NCBI RefSeq assembly: GCF_019904155.1
Contig: NZ_JAHCMB010000128.1
Coordinates: forward strand, 143,188 to 207,187
Origin: Paenibacillus sinensis
Lineage (GTDB): Bacteria; Bacillota; Bacilli; Paenibacillales; Paenibacillaceae
Length of the DNA: 64,000 bases
Direction of reading: 5' to 3'
The stretch's first letter is position 1. Each line of letters begins with the position of its first letter. The notes below the pieces were generated by a model. It was not told the origin of the DNA. It did no database searches and was given only the letters and a program-made list of their open reading frames with translations. Positions 8,642 through 16,978 of this stretch are shown here, in pieces. The position numbers and the translations under genes are program-made.

Positions 8642-8937
8642 CGATCGTGTTGATTCTTGGAATGGGCTTGATTACCTTTTTGTTTCGCTTTACTCCTTTG
8701 CTGCTTGTCCGCAAGACAGACATTGAGGAGAGAAAGAACTGGTTTCTGGAGAATCTTCCATTGGCTGTACTCAGTGCATTAATTATTCCCGGCATTTTTC
8801 AGGTGGATAATGAAACGCCAATGGTCGGAGTTTCGGCGGGTATCGTTGCAATTGTTCTCGTGCTGTTGAAGAAAGTTCCTTTGTTTGGAGTGATTATAGC
8901 TTCTGTTTCCGTTGCTGTCCTTGTTAAAATCCTATAA
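8638..8937 (+). CDS. azlD: AzlD-family amino-acid exporter, small subunit
   Basis: A 99-residue protein of about four hydrophobic helices, of the size and layout usual for AzlD (LILGMGLITFLFRFTPLLL at the start, then LENLPLAVLSALIIPGIF). It partners AzlC to form an amino-acid efflux permease. The GTG start overlaps the azlC stop by 4 nt (GTGA), and AGGAG lies about 10 nt upstream, so the two are translated as a pair. Confidence 0.9.
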   Translation: MTIVLILGMGLITFLFRFTPLLLVRKTDIEERKNWFLENLPLAVLSALIIPGIFQVDNETPMVGVSAGIVAIVLVLLKKVPLFGVIIASVSVAVLVKIL

Positions 8938-8966
8938 TCTATTAACAATGGGAGGCTTTTTCATAA

Positions 8967-9650
8967 ATGGATAATAATCCTGTGGAACTTCTAGCTATAT
9001 GCGGATCGACCCGCATCGGTGGTAATACAGATCAAATCCTGCAATATTGCAATGAAATAGCCGTCCAAAGAGGAGCAAATCTTTCAGTATTGAATCTAAG
9101 AGACTTTAATATCTCTGCTTGCGGGACTTGCGGGGATTGCAACAATCGGGAGAATCATTGCGGGCTGACCGACGATATGCCGTACATTGTGCAGATGATG
9201 CAGAAGGCCGATGGAATTATTTATGCGGTTCCCGTTCACGGCTTTGGTATGGGGCACTTGATGCAAATATTTATTGAAAGATCGGGTGTATGCTATCTCC
9301 GGTTCGAAAGGCCGCTTACGAATAAAGTTGGTGGAGCTATCATTACTGGCCGGCGCTACAATCATCAGCAGGTGCACTCACAGATTGTAAGCAATATTCT
9401 GCTGAATCGAATGATTATGGTAGGGAGCGGATTTCCCGCTCTTCTGCATGCTGGACAAGCCAATGAGGCATTTAATGATATGGAGGGGCTGGATTCGATC
9501 CGCAGAATGGTCAACCGGATGATTGATATGATCGCAGCCATGAAGCATTACACGCAGATTACGAGTCATTCCTTTTTACAGTGTGAGGAAGATAATGAGC
9601 GGAGCATATGTAAGGATGAACTTATGCGCTTGCAGGCACCGCTGATTTAA
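8967..9650 (+). CDS. Iron-sulfur flavoprotein / NADPH-dependent FMN reductase family
   Basis: A 227-residue flavodoxin-fold protein. The N-terminus CGSTRIGGNTDQIL is the FMN phosphate loop. Cysteines 52, 55, 58 and 65 form C-x2-C-x2-C-x6-C, close to the compact motif that binds a [4Fe-4S] cluster in archaeal and clostridial iron-sulfur flavoproteins. DGIIYAVPVHGFGMG is the second flavin-contacting loop. It probably carries electrons from NAD(P)H to a partner in this pathway. It is not a UbiX prenyltransferase, which would have a different fold signature, so it does not supply the prenyl-FMN that the UbiD-like protein downstream would need. It lies 29 nt after azlD and 56 nt before the cupin gene. 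Confidence 0.8.
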   Translation: MDNNPVELLAICGSTRIGGNTDQILQYCNEIAVQRGANLSVLNLRDFNISACGTCGDCNNRENHCGLTDDMPYIVQMMQKADGIIYAVPVHGFGMGHLMQIFIERSGVCYLRFERPLTNKVGGAIITGRRYNHQQVHSQIVSNILLNRMIMVGSGFPALLHAGQANEAFNDMEGLDSIRRMVNRMIDMIAAMKHYTQITSHSFLQCEEDNERSICKDELMRLQAPLI

Positions 9651-9706
9651 TAGATTTACCTTTATTAGGTTTCCATATATTAATCATAAACTGGAGGTTG
9701 ATGGTT

Positions 9707-10048
9707 GTGACGAACAAGGAACTGGAAGCTCTTGGCGGTATTGATTTTCCTAACATGGAATGGACGAGCTGGGAAAAGCCCGGCGCAAATGGACGTGTGA
9801 AAATCTGCTATATCGGAAACAAGCGGTTTCGGTTGCTGGAGCTTCCTCCGGGATTCAATGAAGAGCACTGGTGCCTCAAAGGACATGTCGGCTATGTGCT
9901 GCAGGGGGAATTCACGATTCATTACGAGGATCGGAAGGTGTCCTGCAGACCGGGCATGGGATTCTCGATCCCTGATGGAGACCCTCATCGGTCACAGGGA
10001 ATGGAAGGCAGTCCGACTCTAGTCTTTGTTGTTGATGAAGTGGAATAA
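9707..10048 (+). CDS. Small single-domain cupin
   Basis: A 113-residue protein with one double-stranded beta-helix domain. The first metal motif is read in PPGFNEEHWCLKGHVGYVLQGE and the second in PGMGFSIPDGDPHRSQG, which together supply His, His/Glu and His ligands. Cupins of this type bind Fe, Mn or Zn and may be dioxygenases, isomerases or binding proteins; nothing here fixes the reaction. GTG 9707 is chosen because TGGAGG (9692-9697) lies 9 nt before it, while ATG 9701 is only 3 nt away. It is in the same orientation and spacing pattern as the flanking pathway genes. It is about half the size of the bicupin BacB of bacilysin synthesis. Confidence 0.75.
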   Translation: MTNKELEALGGIDFPNMEWTSWEKPGANGRVKICYIGNKRFRLLELPPGFNEEHWCLKGHVGYVLQGEFTIHYEDRKVSCRPGMGFSIPDGDPHRSQGMEGSPTLVFVVDEVE

Positions 10049-10072
10049 AACAGATTGGAGTGTGAATAACTC

Positions 10073-11572
10073 TTGCATCCCATTCAAGTAAACACAGAAA
10101 TACATGAGATTGAATTCAATAATTCTTTTGAGACCTATTTAGCCTTGCAGGAAAATCTGGGACAGCAGGACGTGTACCTGCTTGAGACTCTATCCGGGCC
10201 TTCCAAGATTGCTCAGACTACTCTGATTGGTTTCAAATCTCTGTTTACGATAACTGCTTTTGCTACAGAGATACAGCTGACTGGGATGAAGTCCATTGTT
10301 GAACGGGTTAGACAAGGTGCACTGAAAGAAGGGCTGTTAATTACCCGGGACGGGGCTCTGCATTTGCAAGACCGCAGCGGATTGTGGGATTTCTTGCGGT
10401 TTGTTCAGTCCCAGTTCTCGGTTTCAATTCCGGACCAGGGTGAGGCTTTCTACTTCGGGTTTTTCGGATACTTGGGTTATGATACAGCCTGGTCTGTTGA
10501 GAGTCTGCCTACTCATATTCCAAATGACGGAACGGTACCGGATCTCGCCTTGTCCATCTATCAAGGATTAATTGAATATACGCTAGTGGACAAGACCGCC
10601 AGACTGATTCTGAATCAATCTGCCGGGGAATGGGATGATTTATCCAAAGCGGAGATCTGCAGGATGTTTCGTAATGAAAATTCGCAAGAGAGTCAGACTT
10701 ATGCGGATGCTATTGAGCCGTTATCCGTGGAATATACGATAGACCGTCAAGTGTATCAGAACAATGTGAAAAAAGCTCTCTCTTACATCTCGGACGGGGA
10801 TATTTATCAAGTCCAGCTAGGAAATCAAATCAATATAGAAAGCCATATAACACCAATTGAGGTGTACCGGAGATTGCGGGTGCGCAATCCATCTCCCTAT
10901 ATGTATCTGGCATCTATTGGAGGCATAACCCTGATCGGCGCCAGTCCGGAACTGTATATTAAAATCCAGGGCCAGTACATCACGATGAGGCCGATTGCCG
11001 GAACTTGTCCCAAGGGTTCCACTCCGGAAGAAAACGAGAGATTCATAGAAGCTATGAAGAATGATGATAAGGAAGTAGCGGAGCATATCATGCTGGTGGA
11101 TTTATGCCGCAACGATATTGGGCGGGTCTGCCAAAAGGGGACATTGGCGGTCGAGGAACTTATGGTGATCGAGAAGTACTCGCATGTGAACCATCTGGTA
11201 TCAAGTGTAGGTGGGACACAAGAAGCTGCCAAAGACATGTATGATATTATTGCGGCAACTTTTCCGGCAGGAACAATGACCGGAGCGCCAAAGATTCGGG
11301 CTATGGAGATTATTGAGGATCTCGAAACAACGCGCCGCGGGGCTTATGCTGGGGCCATTGGCTTTATGGATTTCAGCGGATACGTTAACATGGCGCTTTG
11401 TATCCGAACGGCGATTCATCGTGAACCCCATGTTTATTCCATACGGGCTTCTGCGGGAGTGGTAGCCGATTCCGTACCTGAGAAGGAATGGAACGAGACT
11501 TTTCACAAGATGGGCGCATTATTCTGGGCGATAACAGGTAAGGAGGTGCTGCATGAGAGCATTAGTAATTGA
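10073..11572 (+). CDS. TrpE-like chorismate-aminating subunit
   Basis: A 499-residue chorismate-utilising enzyme. The N-terminal domain carries YLLETLSGPSK, the counterpart of the LLES tryptophan-feedback motif. The catalytic domain shows IGASPELYIK, RPIAGT (Ala309), DLCRNDIGRV, YSHVNHLVSSVGG and PAGTMTGAPKIRAMEII. PIAGT, not PIKGT, is the anthranilate/ADIC synthase form; the Lys is characteristic of PabB-type aminodeoxychorismate synthase. So 2-amination of chorismate is more likely than 4-amination. The TTG start has TGGAG 12 nt upstream, a rather long gap. The trpG-like gene overlaps its end by 20 nt. No trpC, D, F or A is nearby, so this is probably not the tryptophan operon. Confidence 0.88.
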   Translation: MHPIQVNTEIHEIEFNNSFETYLALQENLGQQDVYLLETLSGPSKIAQTTLIGFKSLFTITAFATEIQLTGMKSIVERVRQGALKEGLLITRDGALHLQDRSGLWDFLRFVQSQFSVSIPDQGEAFYFGFFGYLGYDTAWSVESLPTHIPNDGTVPDLALSIYQGLIEYTLVDKTARLILNQSAGEWDDLSKAEICRMFRNENSQESQTYADAIEPLSVEYTIDRQVYQNNVKKALSYISDGDIYQVQLGNQINIESHITPIEVYRRLRVRNPSPYMYLASIGGITLIGASPELYIKIQGQYITMRPIAGTCPKGSTPEENERFIEAMKNDDKEVAEHIMLVDLCRNDIGRVCQKGTLAVEELMVIEKYSHVNHLVSSVGGTQEAAKDMYDIIAATFPAGTMTGAPKIRAMEIIEDLETTRRGAYAGAIGFMDFSGYVNMALCIRTAIHREPHVYSIRASAGVVADSVPEKEWNETFHKMGALFWAITGKEVLHESISN

Positions 11573-12152
11573 TGCGTATGACAGCTTTGTCTATATCATT
11601 TGCCAATATCTCATGAAAGCCGGGGTGGAGCTGGAAGTCGTGCGGAACGATCAGATAAGCCCCGGTATGGTGGAGCGGGTTGCCCCAAACTTTGTAGTGC
11701 TGGGTCCTGGCCCGGGCCATCCGGCTGATGCGCGGTATGTTGAGCTGATCAGGCAATATGGCGCACATCTTCCTATCCTTGGCGTATGTCTGGGGCATCA
11801 GGCCATCGGACTTGCTTATGGAGGGAAAATAATGGGTGCGGATCATTTGATGCATGGCAAGACCAGTGAGATTATTCATGACGGCAAGGGCTGCTTTTCC
11901 GGCCTGGATAATCCATTTCGCGCTACCAGATACCACTCTTTGATTGTCAGTCGGGAGGGTCTGCCGGATTGTCTTGAAGTTACTGCGGTATCCGCGGATG
12001 ATGGATATATAATGGGAGTGCGGCATAAGGAATTTCCAATTGAATCGATTCAATTCCATCCTGAAAGTGTATGCACGGAAGGCGGATTTCAAATTTTTCA
12101 AAATTTCATTTCAACATACGCACCATACTCATTTGAAGCCAATATTGTTTAA
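11553..12152 (+). CDS. TrpG/PabA-type glutamine amidotransferase
   Basis: This 199-residue class I glutaminase supplies ammonia to the TrpE-like partner. The nucleophile Cys79 lies in GVCLGHQAIGLAYGG, and His169 with Glu171 in FHPESV complete the triad. The oxyanion loop is LGPGPGHP. The gene overlaps trpE-like by 20 nt, ensuring coupled synthesis. ATG 11553 is preceded by AAGGAGGTG. Two usual features are altered: the opening reads IDAYDSFVYIICQYL rather than the common IDNYDSFTYNLVQYL, consistent with a divergent secondary-metabolism copy. Confidence 0.9.
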   Translation: MRALVIDAYDSFVYIICQYLMKAGVELEVVRNDQISPGMVERVAPNFVVLGPGPGHPADARYVELIRQYGAHLPILGVCLGHQAIGLAYGGKIMGADHLMHGKTSEIIHDGKGCFSGLDNPFRATRYHSLIVSREGLPDCLEVTAVSADDGYIMGVRHKEFPIESIQFHPESVCTEGGFQIFQNFISTYAPYSFEANIV

Positions 12153-12165
12153 GGGGGATTTATTA

Positions 12166-12465
12166 ATGTCAATAGACAACCTGTCGCTTCACAGACAAGA
12201 GATCGACCGGATTGATCAGCAGATTGTAGCCTTGATTGCTGATAGAACCAAGACCGTCAAGAAGATTATGGTCTTGAAAACGGATGAGGAGTCCGTCCGC
12301 TCTTGCGACCGGGTACAGCAGGTATTGGATAAGGTGGCCAAGCTATCGGAGGAAGCGGGTCTGGAACCGCATATTGCAGTTGCTACTTACCGGACATTAA
12401 TAACGGTTCTGACTGATATGCAGCTTGAATATTTGCACAATCGCCAACAATCGGCAGGGCATTAA
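12166..12465 (+). CDS. AroQ-fold chorismate mutase / PchB-like pyruvate-lyase
   Basis: A 99-residue all-helical protein, the size of PchB (isochorismate-pyruvate lyase) and of AroQ mutases. The first helix RQEIDRIDQQIVALIADRTKTVKKI holds the conserved Arg residues, followed by LK and SCDRVQQVLDKV, where family members bind the substrate carboxylates. The third helix ends ITVLTDMQLEYL, like the PchB tail. It could rearrange or eliminate pyruvate from an amino-deoxy(iso)chorismate made by the neighbouring TrpE/G pair. Sequence cannot separate mutase from lyase. ATG 12166 follows GGGGGAT; the frame extends upstream but lacks a ribosome site there. Confidence 0.82.
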   Translation: MSIDNLSLHRQEIDRIDQQIVALIADRTKTVKKIMVLKTDEESVRSCDRVQQVLDKVAKLSEEAGLEPHIAVATYRTLITVLTDMQLEYLHNRQQSAGH

Positions 12466-12480
12466 CGATGAGCGAAGCAG

Positions 12481-13914
12481 ATGATGAAAGCAGCAGCCTC
12501 GGGGGTTATTCATGATCTGAAATCGGCCCTAATCTATCTGGAAGAAAAGGGAGACGCTCCCTTGCGGTATACGCTTCCCGTGAAGGCCGAATATGAGCTT
12601 GCCGCCCTGTATGCAGCGCAGGGGGGAGGGGTACCTGTCGCATCGCCGACCGGACCGGGAATGCCGATGCTGTTCGAGCATGTGAAGCCGGTGAATAAGC
12701 CCGTGCTGACAGGAATGTTTGGAATCCGGAGACGGTGTGCAATGCTGCTGGGCACAGAGGAATACCATATGGCGGACTTCCTGCTGAATGCAGCTGCCAA
12801 CCCAATTGAGCCTGTAAAGTGCGAACAGCCGCCCTGCCAGGAAGTGATCCAAAAGTCCGTTGACCTAAGCGAGCTGCCTATCCCTACAATGAGTGTGAAG
12901 GATGCCGGATCCTATATTACACTCGGATTAGTAGTCGCCAAGCATCCAGTCACCGGCGAGAGCAACATTTCAATTCATCGGCTGTGGGTTAAAAGCAGCG
13001 ACGAATTGACGATATGGATGGTGCCTGGCCGCCATTTGGAGAGCTTCTATCTGGCGGCCAAGGAAATGGGGATGCCGCTCCCGATCTCCATCAACATTGG
13101 CCTGGACCCTGCCATATATATAGCCTCATGTTGTACAAGCCCTGTAGCACCCGAGGGTTTCAATGAGCTGGCTATTGCCGGCGGATTACGAAGACAGCCC
13201 GTCAAGATTTCCTCTTGTTTATCTGTCGCTGCCGACTGCTTGTCCGAGGCGGAATATGTGCTGGAAGGTGAAATCACCCATGAATATGCTCCTGAAGGAC
13301 AGCTTGGGGGCTGTTCCATGCCTGAATTTCTGGGATATGACGGCAAGGCGCATCCCCATTTGCCTGTCGTCAGGATTACCGGGGTTACTTCCTCAGCCAA
13401 TGCCATTTTTCAATCGGTGATCGGTCCCGGGTATGAACAATCCAATCTGTTGGCGTTGGGTATGGAAGCCGGGGTGCTCCAGTATGTCCGCAGTCAAGTC
13501 ACCTCCCGGATTACAAATGCATATTGCAGTTCTTCAGGGGGAGGTCAGCTGCTGCTGTTTGCTCAATTTCATAAGATGAGCGATGAAGATGATCTGGCAG
13601 TCCGGCGCGCCGGTACGATGATTCTTCAATCGTTTCGAATGATCAAACAGGTGGTTATGGTAGATGAGGATGTCAACCTGTTCAGTGAAGAAGAAGTGTG
13701 GTGGGCCATGGCAACCCGTTTTCAGGCTGATGTTGATATAATGGTCTTGCCCAAGCTTGATGGCTTCCACCTGGACCCTTCGCAAATGCCAGGCATGTCC
13801 CCGCAGATTACGAAGCCGGGCATGACCGCTAAGGCAGCGTTTGATTGCACAGTACCTTATAGAATGAGGAATCAATTTATTCGAACTTCTTTTGGCACAC
13901 ATGAAAATGATTAG
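12481..13914 (+). CDS. UbiD-family (prenyl-FMN-dependent) decarboxylase, atypical active site
   Basis: A 477-residue protein covering the whole UbiD fold. N162 and R167 in NISIHR correspond to Asn168 and Arg173 of Aspergillus Fdc1, and GRHLESF holds the metal-ligand His region. APEGQLGG aligns with the Fdc1 APEGPFGE segment: the first catalytic Glu is kept (Glu272), but the second, Glu282 of Fdc1, is Gly277 here. Family members (de)carboxylate aromatic or acrylic acids through prenylated FMN, which needs UbiX; no ubiX is in the window. Two adjacent ATGs (12481, 12484) follow only a weak purine stretch. Position between the chorismate-derived steps and TrpB suggests removal of a carboxylate from an aminobenzoate-like intermediate, or a non-decarboxylating role. 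Confidence 0.85.
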   Translation: MMKAAASGVIHDLKSALIYLEEKGDAPLRYTLPVKAEYELAALYAAQGGGVPVASPTGPGMPMLFEHVKPVNKPVLTGMFGIRRRCAMLLGTEEYHMADFLLNAAANPIEPVKCEQPPCQEVIQKSVDLSELPIPTMSVKDAGSYITLGLVVAKHPVTGESNISIHRLWVKSSDELTIWMVPGRHLESFYLAAKEMGMPLPISINIGLDPAIYIASCCTSPVAPEGFNELAIAGGLRRQPVKISSCLSVAADCLSEAEYVLEGEITHEYAPEGQLGGCSMPEFLGYDGKAHPHLPVVRITGVTSSANAIFQSVIGPGYEQSNLLALGMEAGVLQYVRSQVTSRITNAYCSSSGGGQLLLFAQFHKMSDEDDLAVRRAGTMILQSFRMIKQVVMVDEDVNLFSEEEVWWAMATRFQADVDIMVLPKLDGFHLDPSQMPGMSPQITKPGMTAKAAFDCTVPYRMRNQFIRTSFGTHEND

Positions 13915-13925
13915 GAGGTCATTTT

Positions 13926-15140
13926 ATGAGTATCATTAAGGTAACTGCGGATGGTGTGTTTGGTGAAGGGGATCAGGAGCAATTCGGCGGAAGTTACGTT
14001 CCGGAAGAGCTTATGACGGCTCTAAATAAACTGGATGAGGCTTTTCGGCATTATAAAGATGATGAAGAGTTCGAGCGTAAGCTCAACTATTATTTGAATG
14101 AATACGTGGGGAGACCCAATCCGCTGTATTATGCCGAACGGCTGACGAATAAACTCGGCGGGGCCAAAATATATCTCAAGCGTGAAGATTTGAATCATAC
14201 CGGAGCGCATAAGATCAATAATGCCATCGGCCAGGTCCTGCTTGCCCATGAGATGAAGGCCAAGAGAATTATTGCAGAGACTGGCGCGGGACAACACGGG
14301 GTGGCTACAGCGACCGTATGTGCCTTGTTTAATATCCCCTGCACCATCTATATGGGAGAAGTGGATATTGAACGCCAGGCTCTTAATGTATTCCGCATGC
14401 AGATGCTGGGAGCAGAGGTTGTGGCTGCGAAGTCCGGAAACCGGACATTGAAGGAAGCGGTGGATGAAGCGCTCAATGATTTTGCCCGGAACTATGAAGA
14501 TACTTATTATCTCATTGGATCTGCCGTTGGGCCGCATCCTTTTCCGCTAATGGTCCGCCATTTCCAATCGATCATTGGAAGAGAGGCCAAGCAGCAGATT
14601 CTGGAGAAGGAGGGACGTCTTCCCGATCTAATCACTGCCTGTGTGGGCGGAGGCTCGAATGCGATCGGGTTGTTCTATCCGTTTGTGGATGATCCCGATG
14701 TCGCAATAGTGGGCGTTGAGCCTGCGGGAAAAGGGATCGACACCGGGATGCATGCCGCTCCGCTCTCGGTTGGCAAACCGGATATTATCCACGGGTTCAG
14801 ATGCTATGTTATGGAGGACGCCGAGAACTGCCACTCCATTGCAGCCGGCTTGGATTATCCTGGCGTGGGTCCGGAACACAGCTACTACAAGAATATTAAA
14901 CGGGCGGATTACGTTTCCGTTACGGATGAGGAAGCACTGGATGCCTTCCTGACCTTGTCCAAGACGGAGGGAATCATACCTGCCCTGGAAAGCTCCCACG
15001 CGATTGCCTATGCGATGAAGGCTGCGCAGGCTATGAGCAAGGATCAAATTATTGTGGTTAGCCTTTCCGGCCGCGGGGACAAAGATGTTGCCCAGGTCTA
15101 TGAAATGCTCGAAATGCGCCGGACGCTGCAAGAAGTATAA
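13926..15140 (+). CDS. Tryptophan synthase beta-chain homologue without alpha partner
   Basis: A 404-residue TrpB1-type fold-type II PLP enzyme. Lys96 in [10 protein letters not shown] binds PLP, Glu118 in ETGAGQHG is the catalytic base, GGGSNA binds the phosphate, [10 protein letters not shown] contains the aspartate involved in closure, and LSGRGDKD ends the site. All are intact, so it should form aminoacrylate from serine and add a nucleophile. No trpA is present. Stand-alone TrpB variants couple serine with non-indole nucleophiles. In this operon it probably makes the final amino acid by adding an arene or amine to serine; alternatively it is a spare, resistant TrpB. AGGAGG lies 7 nt before ATG, 11 nt after ubiD-like. 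Confidence 0.88.
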   Translation: MSIIKVTADGVFGEGDQEQFGGSYVPEELMTALNKLDEAFRHYKDDEEFERKLNYYLNEYVGRPNPLYYAERLTNKLGGAKIYLKREDLNHTGAHKINNAIGQVLLAHEMKAKRIIAETGAGQHGVATATVCALFNIPCTIYMGEVDIERQALNVFRMQMLGAEVVAAKSGNRTLKEAVDEALNDFARNYEDTYYLIGSAVGPHPFPLMVRHFQSIIGREAKQQILEKEGRLPDLITACVGGGSNAIGLFYPFVDDPDVAIVGVEPAGKGIDTGMHAAPLSVGKPDIIHGFRCYVMEDAENCHSIAAGLDYPGVGPEHSYYKNIKRADYVSVTDEEALDAFLTLSKTEGIIPALESSHAIAYAMKAAQAMSKDQIIVVSLSGRGDKDVAQVYEMLEMRRTLQEV

Positions 15141-15157
15141 GTCCAGGTATGAACGAC

Positions 15158-15188
15158 AAGCCTTCGGAGCCTGCAGCTCCGGAGGCTT
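15158..15188. repeat. Hairpin between TrpB-like and MocR genes
   Basis: AAGCCTTCGGAG (15158-15169) pairs with CTCCGGAGGCTT (15177-15188) with one mismatch. No U-run follows, so it may only attenuate read-through into the regulator gene. Confidence 0.5.
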
Positions 15189-15237
15189 AAAGCCATTTAT
15201 ATGGAGAGTTATTTCATTGGGGCTGGAGGGGGCTTTA

Positions 15238-16770
15238 TTGGCATATGAATTGTTAATTGCAATTGATAAGACACTGGATACATCCTTGTCCAGACAAGTG
15301 TACGAGCAAATTCTGCAGGCAATTACAAGCGGCTGCTTGCGAAGCGGGGACCAGCTTCCCGCGACAAGGTTGCTGTCTGAGCAGATTCTGGTTTCCCGCA
15401 GCGTTATTCTTCAAGCCTACGAGCAGCTGCAGGCCGAAGGCTATTTGGAGATGAGAAGGGGAGCGGGAACATTCATCGCTTCAAATGCGGCGAGTGCAGG
15501 CGCCAGTCCTGACAATGAGGCCGAGGAATATTGCGAGGTGGCAACCAGAGCGCCAACTTTCGCAACGGCGGACTCCTCTCCGACAGCGGTCCCTTACGAC
15601 TTCCGTCATGGTGTGCCGGCCTGGGATGTCTTCCCGATGGATCGCTGGCAGCGGGCGCTGACCGAGGCATGCCGGAGGGCCACCCCTGATATGCTTACTT
15701 ACGGCCCTGCGGAAGGCTCTTTGGCGCTGAGGGAGGAAATTGCCCGCTTGGTGCGCTCTACCCGTTCTATCCCGGCGCTGCCGGAGCAGATTGTGATAAC
15801 GACAGGAGCTACGCAGGCGCTGGATATTCTCGCCAGACTATGCCTGAACAACGGGGACCCTATGCTGGTCGAAGATCCGACCCATAATGTATTGCGGGAG
15901 ATATTCGCATACTCGGGCGGAGAAGTCATTCCGGTACCCGTGGATCAGGAAGGGATATGCGTTCAGGAGATTGATCGGTGTCTTGCGGCCTACAGCAAGA
16001 ACCCGACGAGAACTCCCAAGCTGCTCTATGTGACCCCTTCACATCAGTTCCCGATAGGCGTAACGATGTCATTTAACCGGAGAATACAGCTTCTGGAATG
16101 GGCCAGAAGATCGGGAGCGCTCATTATTGAAGACGATTATGACAGCGAATACCGCTATGTCGGGCAAAAGGTATCCGCGCTCGCAGGGCTGGATTCATGC
16201 GGCCGTGTCGTGTATGTGGGCAGCTTCAGCAAAATTCTGTTTCCTGCGCTGCGCATCGGCTACGTGATTCTACCGCCTTCCCTGGTTGAGCCCTTTCTGG
16301 CAATCAAATGGATTACGGATCGCATGAGCCCTACCATTGAACAGGAAGCGTTGACAGATTTCATACAGTCAGGACAATATGCCAAACATGTGAGCCGGAT
16401 GGGGAAATTATACGGAACCCGGCGGGCTTGTCTGGTGGATGCGCTGCAGCATGAATTTGACGACCGGGTCAAGGTTATTGGAGATGAAGCCGGGCTGCAC
16501 CTGCTGATTGAGCTGGATACTTTGGTTGATGAGCGGATCATTGCGGAGCGGGCTCTGGCGTACGGGGTTAAAATATATCCGGCATCCGAGTATTTTTTGA
16601 ACAATATGCCCCGAAAGCCCACGTTTATCTTAGGCTATGCAAATTTGTCGGAGTATCAAATACGAATGGGTATTAAGCTGGTGGCACGGGCGGAGCAAGA
16701 ATGCCGAAGTATGAATTCAGTGCCCAGGATTGGCGGCGAGCCGGAGAGGCTGCTGGACGCCCGCACCTGA
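15238..16770 (+). CDS. MocR/PdxR-type PLP-dependent transcription regulator
   Basis: A 510-residue fusion of a GntR winged helix (about residues 1-75: SLSRQVYEQILQAITSG, GDQLPATRLLSEQILVSRS, AYEQLQAEGYLEMRRGAGTFI) and an aminotransferase class I domain (about 120-490). PLP would bind Lys332 in GSFSKILFP, with EDDYDSEYRY as the cofactor-ring block. Such regulators sense PLP or an amino-acid adduct and usually activate a neighbouring promoter by binding paired sites. TTG 15238 is preferred: GGAGG sits 8 nt before it. The gene lies between the precursor genes and the NRPS, and paired palindromes are found directly downstream of it (16923-16955). Confidence 0.9.
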   Translation: MAYELLIAIDKTLDTSLSRQVYEQILQAITSGCLRSGDQLPATRLLSEQILVSRSVILQAYEQLQAEGYLEMRRGAGTFIASNAASAGASPDNEAEEYCEVATRAPTFATADSSPTAVPYDFRHGVPAWDVFPMDRWQRALTEACRRATPDMLTYGPAEGSLALREEIARLVRSTRSIPALPEQIVITTGATQALDILARLCLNNGDPMLVEDPTHNVLREIFAYSGGEVIPVPVDQEGICVQEIDRCLAAYSKNPTRTPKLLYVTPSHQFPIGVTMSFNRRIQLLEWARRSGALIIEDDYDSEYRYVGQKVSALAGLDSCGRVVYVGSFSKILFPALRIGYVILPPSLVEPFLAIKWITDRMSPTIEQEALTDFIQSGQYAKHVSRMGKLYGTRRACLVDALQHEFDDRVKVIGDEAGLHLLIELDTLVDERIIAERALAYGVKIYPASEYFLNNMPRKPTFILGYANLSEYQIRMGIKLVARAEQECRSMNSVPRIGGEPERLLDART

Positions 16771-16821
16771 TGTTGTGCAGGAAGTACTAAAGTTCTAGGT
16801 CTTAAATTTGAGCAATATATA

Positions 16822-16869
16822 AAGAGACAACTCCTCCCGGGTTTGAACCCGCCGAGGCTGTTGTCTCTT
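16822..16869. terminator. Two-tier hairpin after the MocR gene
   Basis: AAGAGACAAC (16822-16831) pairs with GTTGTCTCTT (16860-16869), and an inner CGGGTT/AACCCG hairpin sits in its loop. It closes the regulator transcript before the NRPS promoter. There is no proper U-run. The inner part (GGTTTGAACCC) looks like a tRNA T-arm, but no other tRNA parts are seen. Confidence 0.5.
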
Positions 16870-16922
16870 CGTCTGAAACGGAGTCCGCCCCTGACCACAT
16901 AACACAAATCTATAAAACATCC

Positions 16923-16955
16923 ATTTTGTAAAATAGATGTTAAATTTTATAAAAT
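16923..16955. promoter_or_regulatory. Paired palindromic operators upstream of the NRPS
   Basis: ATTTTGTAAAAT (16923-16934) and ATTTTATAAAAT (16944-16955) are two 12-bp palindromes (the first with a G/T centre) whose centres are exactly 21 bp apart, two helical turns. They lie 24 bp upstream of a consensus -35 box. This geometry suits a dimeric activator; MocR regulators bind direct or paired repeats. Assignment to the adjacent MocR is inference. Confidence 0.6.
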
Positions 16956-16978
16956 AAGAGAATATTGGTAATTTGTCA

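Noticed and set aside
8967..9650. UbiX-type prenyl-FMN synthase for the UbiD partner
   Set aside because: The sequence is a flavodoxin-like FMN reductase with a CxxCxxC cluster; UbiX motifs are absent.
10073..15140. Ordinary tryptophan operon
   Set aside because: trpA, C, D and F are missing, and UbiD, cupin, AzlCD and B3/4 are not Trp genes; retained only as an alternative explanation.
16822..16869. tRNA fragment or T-box element before the NRPS
   Set aside because: Only a T-arm-like inner hairpin is present; no acceptor, D or anticodon arm and no T-box consensus.
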